From: Pseudomonas arsenicoxydans
GTDB taxonomy: Bacteria > Pseudomonadota > Gammaproteobacteria > Pseudomonadales > Pseudomonadaceae
Direction: 5' to 3'
DNA length: 64,000 nt
NCBI RefSeq assembly: GCF_006438915.1
Contig: NZ_RCZE01000008.1
Span: 124,001 to 188,000, forward strand
Shown here: positions 44,382 to 51,773 of the stretch, piece by piece
Layout of the letters: each line of letters opens with the position of its first letter
How positions within the stretch are numbered: the first letter of the stretch is position 1
Notes under the pieces: generated by a model
Databases searched by the model: none
What the model saw: only the letters and a program-made list of their open reading frames with translations
Told to the model about the DNA's origin: nothing
Made by a program: the position numbers and the translations under genes

Positions 44382-45137
44382 TTAAATTTTACTCTCTCTC
44401 GCCGACAGCTTCTGTTTTGCCCGTCGCGACATCATATTCAAGCACTCGATCGTTGCCGAGAACGCCATGGCGGCATAAACGTAGCCTTTCGGTACGTGAG
44501 CACCGAAGCCTTCGGCGATCAGCGTCATGCCGATCATGATCAGGAAGCCCAGCGCCAGCATCACCACCGACGGGTTGTCGTTGATGAACCTGGCCAACGG
44601 ATCAGCCGCCAGCAACATCACCAGTACCGACACCACCACCGCAATGATCATGATCGGCAAATGCTCGGTCATGCCGACCGCGGTGATGATGCTGTCAATG
44701 GAGAACACCATGTCCAGCACTAGGATCTGACCGATTGCAGCGACAAAGCCCAAGGTTACGGTCGACGTCGCCGACTTCGGATCATCCGGTGCCGGGTCCA
44801 TGCTGTGATGGATCTCGGTGGTGGCTTTCCACAACAGAAACAGGCCGCCGGCGATCAGGATCATGTCCTTCCACGAGAAGGCCTGTCCGAAAACCTCGAC
44901 CACAGGATCAGTCAACTGGACGATGAACGCGATGGTGCTCAACAAGCCCAATCGCAAGATAAGCGCCATGCCGATACCAATTCGCCGCGCCTTTTGCCGG
45001 TGTTGCTCAGGCAATTTGTTGGTCAGGATCGAGATGAAAATCAGGTTATCGATGCCGAGCACGATTTCCATCACCATCAACGTGGCCAGGGCGACCCAGG
45101 CGGTGGGGCTTGCAGCAAGTTCTAAAAGGTATTCCAT
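44382..45137 (-). CDS. TerC-family inner-membrane protein
   Basis: 251-residue integral membrane protein with about seven helices. It carries the TerC/YoaE family pattern: EIVLGIDNLIFISILTNKLP in the first helix region and VLDMVFSIDSIITAVGM in the fifth, both with the Asp residues proposed to handle metal (GIDN and SIDS). The family is linked to tellurite and Mn2+ homeostasis. The ATG at 45137 has no strong ribosome site just before it. A TTGACA lies at 45288-45283 upstream on its strand, as a possible -35 box. Confidence 0.88.
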   Translation of the reverse strand: MEYLLELAASPTAWVALATLMVMEIVLGIDNLIFISILTNKLPEQHRQKARRIGIGMALILRLGLLSTIAFIVQLTDPVVEVFGQAFSWKDMILIAGGLFLLWKATTEIHHSMDPAPDDPKSATSTVTLGFVAAIGQILVLDMVFSIDSIITAVGMTEHLPIMIIAVVVSVLVMLLAADPLARFINDNPSVVMLALGFLIMIGMTLIAEGFGAHVPKGYVYAAMAFSATIECLNMMSRRAKQKLSARESKI

Positions 45138-45348
45138 GGTTCAGCCTTATCCGCCACATTTTTATCGTGTCTTCGCGATTCCAACAACTTGCCCGCAGTT
45201 GCTTCGCCCATTTCTCGGCCTGGTCGCAACCGGTTAGTACCAGTAAAGACCTGATCATCTATCATTGCTGTATTTTTAGGGTTGTCAATTTTGAGGTTTG
45301 TGGCGCCCCTGGTGCTCCGCCGATTTAATCGGACGATTAAACCCCAAT

Positions 45349-45373
45349 AAAAAACCCTGCTATGCAGGGTTTT
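45349..45373 (-). terminator. Terminator overlapping the yhaV stop codon
   Basis: On the minus strand AAAACCCTGC, a 3-nt loop and GCAGGGTTTT are followed by T. The first arm encodes the last codons of the toxin (Gln-Asn-Pro-Ala), so the stop lies in the stem loop. Confidence 0.85.
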
Positions 45374-45848
45374 GATTGGCCATCGGGTTGGCAGCGGCCA
45401 ACAGCTCAGCAAATGAACTCGGCATTTTTCCAGAGCCAAGCATTTGCTGAAAGACCGCATATACGTCAGTCCGAGCCCCATCCTTTCTAAGCGTGCGCTC
45501 ATCGTTGAGCCAAGCGTATATGATCGATTGCGGCGCTGCTGATCGATATTGAAAAAAGAGCCTGTAGCGCTGCGGCAAGCCTTTTTTGACTCTGCGCCAA
45601 TGTCTATTTTTTGCCCCTAAGGTATTCCCTTGGTCGAATATCTTGGCACCGGGATTAGCAGGAACAATCTCGGTCATCTGGCGTTGAACGCACTCATGCA
45701 GCCTGTAGTGCGGATGCGTATGGAAACCATCCGGATCAGAGGCGACCAGCCCCTCAATCTCATCTACTAATTCTTCAAGCCTAGAAATAAAAAATGGGTG
45801 GCCGTATAACGCCCACCCATTCTCAATTCTTGTTTCGACTTCGGTCAA
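45360..45848 (-). CDS. yhaV: YhaV-family ribonuclease toxin
   Basis: 162-residue type II toxin. The sequence follows the YhaV pattern: NGWALYGHPFFISRLEELVDE, then HECVQRQMTEIVPANPGAKIF and the catalytic-type RHWRRVKKGLPQRYRLFFQY, with IIYAWLNDERTLRK. YhaV is a ribosome-dependent mRNA endonuclease of the RelE-like fold. The start is a TTG at 45848 with GGAGG 7 nt before it, inside the end of the upstream antitoxin frame. A terminator overlaps its stop codon. The partner is not the usual PrlF. Confidence 0.9.
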   Translation of the reverse strand: MTEVETRIENGWALYGHPFFISRLEELVDEIEGLVASDPDGFHTHPHYRLHECVQRQMTEIVPANPGAKIFDQGNTLGAKNRHWRRVKKGLPQRYRLFFQYRSAAPQSIIYAWLNDERTLRKDGARTDVYAVFQQMLGSGKMPSSFAELLAAANPMANQNPA

Positions 45849-45850
45849 AA

Positions 45851-46051
45851 TTATCCCTCCAGCAAATCTTGCCGGCGGTTAGCTTCGGCCTTAGCTTTAA
45901 TAGCATCCATTCGATCAAAAAGGCTTTTTGGAATAGGTGCCACACATTCCGGTTGCGACAAGATGTCCGCTTCGAGCAGCTCAAGGAAAGCAGCTTTCTG
46001 CTTAGCCTCTTCTTTTTTTATCGCGAATGGAATGACGTTGTCATTCGCCAT
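45851..46051 (-). CDS. Putative antitoxin for the YhaV-like toxin (not PrlF-like)
   Basis: 66-residue protein ending 2 bp before the toxin start on the same strand, in the standard antitoxin-first order. It reads as mostly helical (VIPFAIKKEEAKQKAAFLEL, then SLFDRMDAIKAKAEANRRQD). Classic PrlF antitoxins are about 110 residues with an AbrB-type swapped-hairpin DNA-binding fold. No such motif is visible here. Position and length argue for an antitoxin; sequence does not identify the family. Confidence 0.75.
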   Translation of the reverse strand: MANDNVIPFAIKKEEAKQKAAFLELLEADILSQPECVAPIPKSLFDRMDAIKAKAEANRRQDLLEG

Positions 46052-46205
46052 AGCCTGTGCCTATCTGTGTGATGTTGAAAAAGGAGTCTCAAGGTCAATG
46101 AATCAGTCAGTCGCCCTTGGAATCAGATCCATACCGTTATCTTGATTTCATAACGTTATCAGATTATGCACCAGGTTCCGCGCGGCATCCACCCGAGGGC
46201 CCTCA

Positions 46206-46269
46206 AAAAATAATCCTGCTACCCTCACCGCCGTTAGCCAACGGCGGTGAGGGTAGCAGGATTATTTTT
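46206..46269. terminator. 64-bp near-perfect palindrome, possible bidirectional terminator
   Basis: A 30-nt arm (46206-46235) is perfectly inverted at 46240-46269 with a 4-nt loop (AGCC). The stem is GC-rich in the centre, and A-runs and T-runs flank it on both sides, so either strand could terminate. It lies upstream of the antitoxin on one side and the operator-promoter on the other. Confidence 0.8.
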
Positions 46270-46295
46270 ATTTACCAGTCATGCCCTGTTTTTAC

Positions 46296-46345
46296 TAGGC
46301 GCAAAGAGCCTATATAATACTTTACACCTAGGCGCAATACGCCTA
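46296..46345 (+). promoter_or_regulatory. Promoter with twin operators ahead of the HsdS-like gene
   Basis: TAGGC-7-GCCTA (46296-46312) and TAGGCG-5-CGCCTA (46329-46345) are similar inverted repeats with centres 33 bp apart (about three turns). A -10 box TATAAT lies between them at 46313-46318, with TTTACT at 46291-46296 as -35 (16-nt spacing). A repressor dimer on each site would block the promoter. The regulator is not identified; the helix-turn-helix-like protein at 46758 is a candidate. Confidence 0.7.
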
Positions 46346-46421
46346 ATATTCGTTCTGTTGGTGGCACGCAGAGAGCCACTCGACCTTGAGGGGGCTAGTC
46401 GTTGCCGCCACGGGGAACGAG

Positions 46422-46709
46422 ATGAGACTTTCAGATGTTGCGACCATCCGGACGGATTATCCAGATGCACATTTCTGGATTGTCCGCCGGGGCTCAGAGG
46501 AGCGATGTGGTGAACCGGTCAGGGTGTTCAATTCAGATCACATCGGAATCCGGGTAAACCGAATTGACATCCTCCTCCCTGACTACCTCTTCTACGCTCT
46601 GAAGCATGTACATCAGAGCGGTCACTGGCAGAGGATAGCCACCGGGACGCTGAGTCTGGTCAACATCCGTGTTTCAGACGTTCGTCGTATCGAGCTGTCG
46701 CCACGGTGA
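46422..46709 (+). CDS. Small HsdS-like (target-recognition-like) protein
   Basis: 95-residue protein starting at the ATG at 46422. The pattern MRLSDVATIRTDYPDAHFW, then LLPDYLFYALKH and TGTLSLVNIRVSDVRRIELS resembles the target-recognition domain of type I restriction specificity subunits, which contain LSDVATI and conserved I..I.LP ends. A single domain of this size would be half of an HsdS, so it cannot be a specificity subunit alone. No hsdM or hsdR is near. It could be a phage anti-restriction or DNA-binding protein. Confidence 0.55.
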   Translation: MRLSDVATIRTDYPDAHFWIVRRGSEERCGEPVRVFNSDHIGIRVNRIDILLPDYLFYALKHVHQSGHWQRIATGTLSLVNIRVSDVRRIELSPR

Positions 46710-46757
46710 AGCAGGGGGCCGAAAGGCCCCCTACTCTCAATCCACAATGGACGGATT

Positions 46758-47168
46758 ATGAAAATCGATTTACCAGGCATCGACGATCAGCAGACTTGTA
46801 TCTTTGAGCAGGCCACCAAAGAGGCCATTGCCCAGCTACAGGCGAACTTGCAGGCGCCGAAGCTCGCGCCACAGACAGAGGTCGATGAGGGCGCATATCC
46901 GCGCACGCACCTCCTGCGTGAACAGGAAGGATGGGAGCCCCCCCATCCGGATCTTGTTGGCGCGTATTTTAGGCATTTCCAAGCGAATTTCAGCGGGTAC
47001 CACAGCGACGGTAAGCTGGCTATATTGCTTGGCCTGTCCAGCGATCGACGCATTAGGGAGTTTAAACAAGGGCGACGTGCAGTGCCCTATGGGGTATGGC
47101 GAACGTTTTTAGTCATGACTGGCCGCGCCCCTCAAGACGTGCTTCCGGTACTAGCATACATGGCGTAG
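46758..47168 (+). CDS. Phage-associated protein with a helix-turn-helix-like C-terminus
   Basis: 136-residue protein beginning MKIDLPGIDDQQTCIFEQAT. The last 60 residues (HSDGKLAILLGLSSDRRIRE, then FKQGRRAVPYGVWRTFLVMTG) look like an XRE-type helix-turn-helix: a loop, a recognition helix with Arg/Lys, and a hydrophobic closing helix. It follows the HsdS-like gene by 48 bp on the same strand and would be a natural regulator of the twin operators upstream. That link is inference. Confidence 0.55.
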   Translation: MKIDLPGIDDQQTCIFEQATKEAIAQLQANLQAPKLAPQTEVDEGAYPRTHLLREQEGWEPPHPDLVGAYFRHFQANFSGYHSDGKLAILLGLSSDRRIREFKQGRRAVPYGVWRTFLVMTGRAPQDVLPVLAYMA

Positions 47169-47258
47169 CGTCTGTGCTGACAACGAATCTCAAATGACTG
47201 CATAAAAAATCAGTGGCCAAGGTGTTGTTGATTTGATAGAGTCCCGCGCCTGTAGAAC

Positions 47259-47306
47259 TGCCAAAACGCTACTACTCTGTATTTCTCACTAATTGACGTT
47301 TTGGCA
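47259..47306. promoter_or_regulatory. 10-bp inverted repeat in the phage regulatory gap
   Basis: TGCCAAAACG (47259-47268) and CGTTTTGGCA (47297-47306), spacer 28 nt. It lies before the candidate transcript that starts near 47360. It may be an operator; the repressor is unknown. Confidence 0.45.
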
Positions 47307-47326
47307 CATTTTTTTTAAATCGGTGC

Positions 47327-47562
47327 TTGACGATTATCCTCCACTGACCTAATCCTAACGTCAGGTGAAGGCCAAACCAGAACCATACTGGTTAAAAGCA
47401 GTCTTAAGGGTGAGGCTAGGATGATGTTTAGCCTTCCAAGCCAAGCGAAAAACTAGCTGGCACGGATCCAAAAACGGAGAGCGAGGGGCGACCATGATGA
47501 TGAAAATTGGAACCGGGGCAGGCTAACCGCCAACCCAAAAAAGGCCCTTAGGGGCCTTTTTT
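47327..47562 (+). ncRNA. Candidate short transcript with a 10-codon frame, ending in a terminator
   Basis: A promoter-like pair (TTGACG 47327-47332, TAATCC 47350-47355, 17-nt spacing) precedes about 200 nt with several stems. The terminator is at 47537-47562. A tiny frame at 47494-47526 encodes MMMKIGTGAG after a purine-rich stretch (GGAGAGCGAGGGG). No gene of normal size fits in the 418-bp gap. It may be a small regulatory RNA or just an untranslated leader. Confidence 0.4.
47537..47562 (+). terminator. Rho-independent terminator
   Basis: AAAAAAGGCCC (47537-47547), 4-nt loop, GGGCCTTTTTT (47552-47562). Perfect stem with T-run. Confidence 0.9.
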
Positions 47563-47586
47563 AATACCTATAATAATGAGGACGAC

Positions 47587-48534
47587 ATGAATAACTTCAG
47601 AATCGGCGCTGCAGCTGCAGCATTCATTTTAGGCATCACCGCACGCTTGATTTTTACCTACCTCATTCCTCCTCCGCTACCATTTCCGATTGACATCGTC
47701 GATGCGTTCATCGTGCTGACCGGTGCGATGGTTGCTGTTTTTTCAGCTTACGAATTCATCTTGGTACGTTACCGCGACACAGCTGAATTGCTTCCGATGT
47801 TCAGCGCTGTGATCTGGACGGTGATCGTATCCAGCTACCTCATCCTGCGCTATCTGCCTGCGTATCAAACCTCACTTTCTATTCTTTCAACTGGGGTTTT
47901 CATTGGCATGGGATGGTGGATTCAAGCCATCAATACAGCTGCCAATTCAAGACGATCTCACACCTTGAACATTATCATGGCCTCTCGAACGAGCACTGAG
48001 TACCAGCAGCAGACTCGTGCTAGCTCAAAGCTCTATTTAACTCAGGTAATTCCACCTGAATTGGCTGAGTGGCGTACCTGTCCACAAAAAGATGAATACA
48101 GGTACACGGACGTCCCGACAGATATCATCGATGCGATGAACGGAACGGTTTACGTCCTAAACTACTTCGAATTTCTAGCCCAAGGTATCAAGTACAGGGA
48201 TCTGGATGCTTGTCTGCTACGAGAATGTTTTTCGGGGATTCTGGCTGGACTTGAACGCCGTGGCTTCCACCTTATTATTGAGGCTCAGAAATCCGACCAG
48301 CGAAACTATGAGGGCCTGATAGCCCTAAACAAAGAGTGGAATGGTGAATCAACGGTAGAGCGGTATAGGACTAACCCTGATAATTCAGCGCTGGGAACAA
48401 GATACCCTGCTGGTGAGGAACTACAGAATATTTTGTTTGCAAAAAAGCCGCAGACGACTGATCAACCTGCGGATGCGAGTGGCCCATCCCTGGCAACCGC
48501 GGACGGCGTTCCTGTAGGGAGCGCACCACCATAG
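47587..48534 (+). CDS. DUF4760-like membrane protein in the phage region
   Basis: 315-residue protein with an N-terminal membrane domain of about four helices (roughly residues 4-115, including ITARLIFTYLIPPPLPFPID and WTVIVSSYLILRYLP). A soluble domain follows (YVLNYFEFLAQGIKYRDLDA), which resembles DUF4760. The C-terminus is low-complexity. It lies just after the terminator, on the strand opposite to the tail genes, which is typical of accessory cargo (moron) genes. Possible superinfection exclusion role is speculation. Confidence 0.65.
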   Translation: MNNFRIGAAAAAFILGITARLIFTYLIPPPLPFPIDIVDAFIVLTGAMVAVFSAYEFILVRYRDTAELLPMFSAVIWTVIVSSYLILRYLPAYQTSLSILSTGVFIGMGWWIQAINTAANSRRSHTLNIIMASRTSTEYQQQTRASSKLYLTQVIPPELAEWRTCPQKDEYRYTDVPTDIIDAMNGTVYVLNYFEFLAQGIKYRDLDACLLRECFSGILAGLERRGFHLIIEAQKSDQRNYEGLIALNKEWNGESTVERYRTNPDNSALGTRYPAGEELQNILFAKKPQTTDQPADASGPSLATADGVPVGSAPP

Positions 48535-48598
48535 CATCGGAGATAAAGTGATATCGCGATCTGCGATGTGATGACTCTATGGCCTACTCTTCTTCTAT

Positions 48599-48853
48599 CT
48601 ACTCCGCCACTCCTGACACGGCTGGCGGCTCCAGAAAAGCTCGGAATGCCTCAACCACAAATCCCCACACGTCCGCCCCATCAGGCGAACCAAGGAACGC
48701 TTGCACCTTGGCCTGGTGCAGGTCGAACAACTCCCTCTCCTCATCACAAATGAAGTTGAACACCTGTGATGATGCTTGGCGCTGAAATTCGGCCTGCACG
48801 GCGGAGTCACCTGAAAATGCTTGCTTCGAGTGAGAGGCGAATCCACCGAGCAT
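48599..48853 (-). CDS. Small hypothetical protein
   Basis: 84-residue frame with helical, coding-like composition (AVQAEFQRQASSQVFNFICD, then ELFDLHQAKVQAFLG). There is no ribosome site before the ATG at 48853 and no recognised domain. It lies opposite to DUF4760, next to IS66 debris. It could be a fragment of a larger gene lost by insertion. Confidence 0.35.
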   Translation of the reverse strand: MLGGFASHSKQAFSGDSAVQAEFQRQASSQVFNFICDEERELFDLHQAKVQAFLGSPDGADVWGFVVEAFRAFLEPPAVSGVAE

Positions 48854-48899
48854 ATGTCTGGGCCTAAAACACCACGCCGTTTTCGTCGCTCAAATCCGT

Positions 48900-49041
48900 G
48901 GTTTACGACTTCCCCAAAGCCGAGCTGGCGCGCTACCTAGACTACGGACTTGTGCCTATCGACCACAACCAGGTCGAAAGCCAGATCTGACCGTGGGCGC
49001 CTGGGCGGCACGATCCGGTTGCCTATCTGGAGGATGTTTAA
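48900..49041 (+). pseudogene. IS66 transposase remnant, internally deleted
   Basis: The frame reads AELARYLDYGLVPIDHNQVE followed by SQI, a stop, then PWAPGRHDPVAYLEDV and a stop. The first part matches the IS66 transposase segment with IDNNPVE. The second part matches the C-terminal GHDPYAYLKDVL segment, with the intervening ~50 residues missing. A decayed copy with a stop codon and a deletion. Confidence 0.75.
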
Positions 49042-49198
49042 CTCGTCTGCCCACGCAGCAGACGAGGGAGATTACGGAGTTACTGCCTAATATGGGGGGC
49101 GTCCTTTTAACTACGCAAGGCGTGTGCGCCGGACGTTCATCTACTACGCTCTGATGACCAATGATGAACGTACTTGATTAATTATAGAGGTGCACATT

Positions 49199-49960
49199 TT
49201 GAACAGAACTGTTCTGTGCTGTTGCGCAGGTGGGTTGTCGTTTTTGGCGCTTCTCTCTGGTATCGCAAAGGCGCAAAGCACGGCCGCCACCAATACGGTT
49301 AAGGGACGCGCACCTATGGTGACGGGTGTGCAGGTCACTAACAAGAGCAAGCCCGGTTCAACCCCGCGAGTGGGCGACACTCTAGAGGCAAATGTCATAG
49401 GATTTAACGATGCAGACGGGGATGCCTATAGCGGTGCAAGCTATAGCTGGCTGCTCAATGGCGCCTCTACCGGGAATACGAGTAGCACCTACACGACAGT
49501 GACCGCTGGAAGCGTGGTAGTGAAAGCAACACCGGAAACGGATCCGGCGAAGACCGACCCGAACAAGGGGGCAACCGTAACTTCGCCAGCGGTTATTGTG
49601 TTAGCAGCAGGTGCAAATGTTGGCGACTTCTTTATCGGTCCTCTGGCTGCAACCTGGTCAGCAGCCGATGCTTATTGCAACAATGCGGGAGCTCGCTTGC
49701 CTACTCAGATCGAATTGCAGGAGCTCTTCGTGAATGCAACTAGCGCGACCATCGCCAACGGCTCTCAGACCAATACTGAAATGTGCTCCGTGCACGGTTG
49801 GCCTCTGTCGCAATTATGCGGGGGTATTGACAGTCTCTACCGGTCCAGTACGCCCGCCACTACCGGCCGTCATTTTAGCGTCTTTTTGAACAATGGCAGC
49901 GCCCCTAGCAATGCTGATTGGTCTGACGACACCGTGGCTTGTTACCGCAAAGCACCTTAG
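49199..49960 (+). CDS. Secreted invasin/adhesin C-terminal domain-like protein
   Basis: 253-residue exported protein. The TTG at 49199 is preferred, with AGAGG 8 nt upstream; a GTG at 49190 is also possible but lacks such a site. The signal peptide ends in GIAKA-QS. An Ig-like segment (PRVGDTLEANVIGFNDADGD, then YSWLLNGASTGNTSSTYTTV) is followed by a lectin-like tail with Cys residues (DAYCNNAGARLPTQIELQEL, then MCSVHGWPLSQLCGG). It resembles the C-terminal part of intimin/invasin-type adhesins without the beta-barrel. It is flanked by inverted IS66 relics. Confidence 0.7.
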   Translation: MNRTVLCCCAGGLSFLALLSGIAKAQSTAATNTVKGRAPMVTGVQVTNKSKPGSTPRVGDTLEANVIGFNDADGDAYSGASYSWLLNGASTGNTSSTYTTVTAGSVVVKATPETDPAKTDPNKGATVTSPAVIVLAAGANVGDFFIGPLAATWSAADAYCNNAGARLPTQIELQELFVNATSATIANGSQTNTEMCSVHGWPLSQLCGGIDSLYRSSTPATTGRHFSVFLNNGSAPSNADWSDDTVACYRKAP

Positions 49961-49992
49961 CCCTATGCGTCCGAGCATCACGCCTGGCGTAA

Positions 49993-50151
49993 TTAATAGA
50001 CCAGCTGCCACTGATGCGGCAGCAACTCGTCAATCTCACTCGCCCGCTACGTCGGCAGCTGCGTGAGAACGTCCTTTAAATAGGCATACGGATCACGGCC
50101 ATTCAGCCGCTCAGACTGAATCAAGCTTATTATCGCTGCAGCCCGCTTGTG
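49993..50151 (-). pseudogene. IS66 transposase C-terminal remnant
   Basis: The minus strand reads HKRAAAIISLIQSERLNGRD then PYAYLKDVLTQLPT, a stop, and RASEIDELLPHQWQLVY, which is the IS66 C-terminal element. An in-frame stop replaces Gln before the final segment, so it is not functional. It has the opposite orientation to the remnant at 48900. Confidence 0.8.
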
Positions 50152-50160
50152 AGGAGTATT

Positions 50161-50631
50161 TCAATTATCCCAGTTCGCTTCCATCGCACGCTTCTTTGGC
50201 TTGCTGGTTGGATGAACGACGCGGGACAGACGTCTGAAGAGCTCCACGGCTGCAGAGATAGCATGGCGCTTGAATGGCGAGACTTTGAGTACCGTCATTG
50301 CCTCGAACAGGATCTCGTCGCAGGCTTCGCGGGTGATCGAGTGCGGCTTGCCGTCTACTGTGATGCTCAAATACTCGCAGACGATGTCATGCACGACCGC
50401 TGCTTGCCCGTAGGCGCCCCATGGGGGTATCAGGGACCAGAACAGTCGGGGGACACTTGCGCCGTCGGTGAGATACCCGGCCGGCACATATACCCACTCT
50501 CCGCGGTCCTTATTCTGGATGTAATACCGAAACTCTTTGGTTACACGCCAATGATCTTTCCCCAGCGCCTTGCTGGCCTCAGCGTCGTATTGAACATTCA
50601 GCGGTGCGCTGAACTCAGTAAAGCTGCTCAT
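50161..50631 (-). CDS. DUF1353 phage protein
   Basis: 156-residue protein of the DUF1353 family found in phage lysis regions. Visible pattern: VTKEFRYYIQNKDRGEWVYV, PAGYLTDGASVPRLFWSLIPP and the HD-like AVVHDIVCEY. Its start overlaps the endolysin stop (ATGA), so the two are coupled. The role is not known; a cell-wall linked function is possible given the neighbours. Confidence 0.8.
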   Translation of the reverse strand: MSSFTEFSAPLNVQYDAEASKALGKDHWRVTKEFRYYIQNKDRGEWVYVPAGYLTDGASVPRLFWSLIPPWGAYGQAAVVHDIVCEYLSITVDGKPHSITREACDEILFEAMTVLKVSPFKRHAISAAVELFRRLSRVVHPTSKPKKRAMEANWDN

Positions 50632-51137
50632 GCCAATACTCCACCGGCGGCCAGGTATTGGGGAATCAGATCATCAATATGGTGTTCGCGCTGGTTGTAA
50701 CCTGCCCCTGGCAAGCTAGCCCAGATATTCCGGCATTTAGCCACGCCTTCGACAATGCGACCGGCCACCACATCAGGAAGCGCCCTGCACTCTTTCACAT
50801 GACGAATCGCCAGCTTGTCCTGACTGATCGGGCCGAAGTCGGGTAGTTTGAGCAGCTTCCGATAGTGCGGCCAATGCCTGAGCATCTGTTGGTAGCGGCC
50901 GGACGCATTCGATGTCAGGCCTCTACGGTTGATCAGCTTCGACCGACGCCCACCCGCGAACGGATGCGTTGAGTAGTCGGTGAACAGTTCAAGCTCGCCG
51001 TCGATGCCGGTGACGATTACGTTGTAGCCATCATTCGAACGCCTCAGGTAATCGGTCCCGAGCTCCGCCCAAGCGAGCATGTCCAGAAATGCCAGTGTGT
51101 TACGCCCACTAGCCTCCTTGATATCGATCCGCGGCAT
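50628..51137 (-). CDS. Phage endolysin (GH104-like lytic transglycosylase)
   Basis: 169-residue lambda-R-type endolysin fold. The start at 51137 gives MPRIDIKEASGRNTLAFLDM, followed by the catalytic-type Glu in LAWAELGTDYLRRSNDGYNV, then YSTHPFAGGRRSKLINRRGL and ASGRYQQM. This is the GH104 pattern that cleaves peptidoglycan without water addition. There is no signal sequence, so release depends on the holins upstream (51140 and 51402). Confidence 0.85.
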   Translation of the reverse strand: MPRIDIKEASGRNTLAFLDMLAWAELGTDYLRRSNDGYNVIVTGIDGELELFTDYSTHPFAGGRRSKLINRRGLTSNASGRYQQMLRHWPHYRKLLKLPDFGPISQDKLAIRHVKECRALPDVVAGRIVEGVAKCRNIWASLPGAGYNQREHHIDDLIPQYLAAGGVLA

Positions 51138-51139
51138 CG

Positions 51140-51409
51140 TTAATCCACCCTCAAGATCTGAGCGACGTTGCCGCGAGACCGAAACACTAAGGCGCAAAGA
51201 GCGCTCAGGATGATCAGCACAAAGGGTGACTGGACCTGATATAACCCCAACACCGACGCTATAGCCTGACACCCTGTAGCGGCTGACAGTATCCAAGCCA
51301 TCAGCGAGATACCTAACCGGTACCGAGAGTTGTTGCGGCGGAAAGCGACAAGCCGCAAACACATTGCGGCGCACACGGCAGCCGTGAACAAGGTCATTGC
51401 ATCAATCAT
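51140..51409 (-). CDS. Phage holin-like protein (3TM type)
   Basis: 89-residue protein with three hydrophobic helices (MTLFTAAVCAAMCLRLVAF, LISLMAWILSAATGCQAIAS, FVLIILSALCALVF). The end is two bp before the endolysin start, which matches a holin-endolysin pair. The pattern fits the putative 3TM holin family. It is close to the other membrane protein at 51402. Confidence 0.78.
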   Translation of the reverse strand: MIDAMTLFTAAVCAAMCLRLVAFRRNNSRYRLGISLMAWILSAATGCQAIASVLGLYQVQSPFVLIILSALCALVFRSRGNVAQILRVD

Positions 51410-51773
51410 CTTTTTTCCCCTTCAAGCCAGGAATAAAGCGAAACCAAAACGGCATCTTTCCGCCCTTCAACCATTCCAATAACCCGGTTGCACCGATAAC
51501 GAACACCATCGATCCGAGAAGAGCAGTTAGCCCCGAATTCAGTTCAATCCCCCGCGATGTAATTTCGGCAGCGAAGAAGTAGCCGGCAATCCAGCTCGAC
51601 ACTAGATAACCAATGCTCGCCTTGAAGGATTTGTCGGCGGCAAACACCACGAAAAACAATGCCCCCGCAAATCCGCCAATTACGGCTCCGACGTCTATAC
51701 CCGGAAAAACTGCCAGCCCCAGACCAGTCGCGGCGGACACCCCAATTGCTGCAGCGCTATTCAACTCCGGCAT
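51402..51773 (-). CDS. Second holin-like/phage membrane protein
   Basis: 123-residue protein with about three hydrophobic segments (AAAIGVSAATGLGLAVFPGI, VGAVIGGFAGALFFVVFAAD, ALLGSMVFVIGATGLLEWL) and a basic C-terminus (LKGKKDD). It overlaps the neighbouring holin by 8 bp and the tail fibre assembly gene by 17 bp. It may be a second holin or an antiholin. Assignment is by hydropathy and position. Confidence 0.65.
   Translation of the reverse strand: MPELNSAAAIGVSAATGLGLAVFPGIDVGAVIGGFAGALFFVVFAADKSFKASIGYLVSSWIAGYFFAAEITSRGIELNSGLTALLGSMVFVIGATGLLEWLKGGKMPFWFRFIPGLKGKKDD

Noticed and set aside
45138..45330. Manganese (yybP-ykoY) riboswitch upstream of the TerC-like gene
   Set aside because: TerC genes often have this element, but I could not find its conserved segments on the minus strand here.
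46206..46269. Mobile-element terminal repeat
   Set aside because: A 4-nt loop and flanking A/T runs fit a stem-loop terminator better; no transposase or target duplication is seen beside it.
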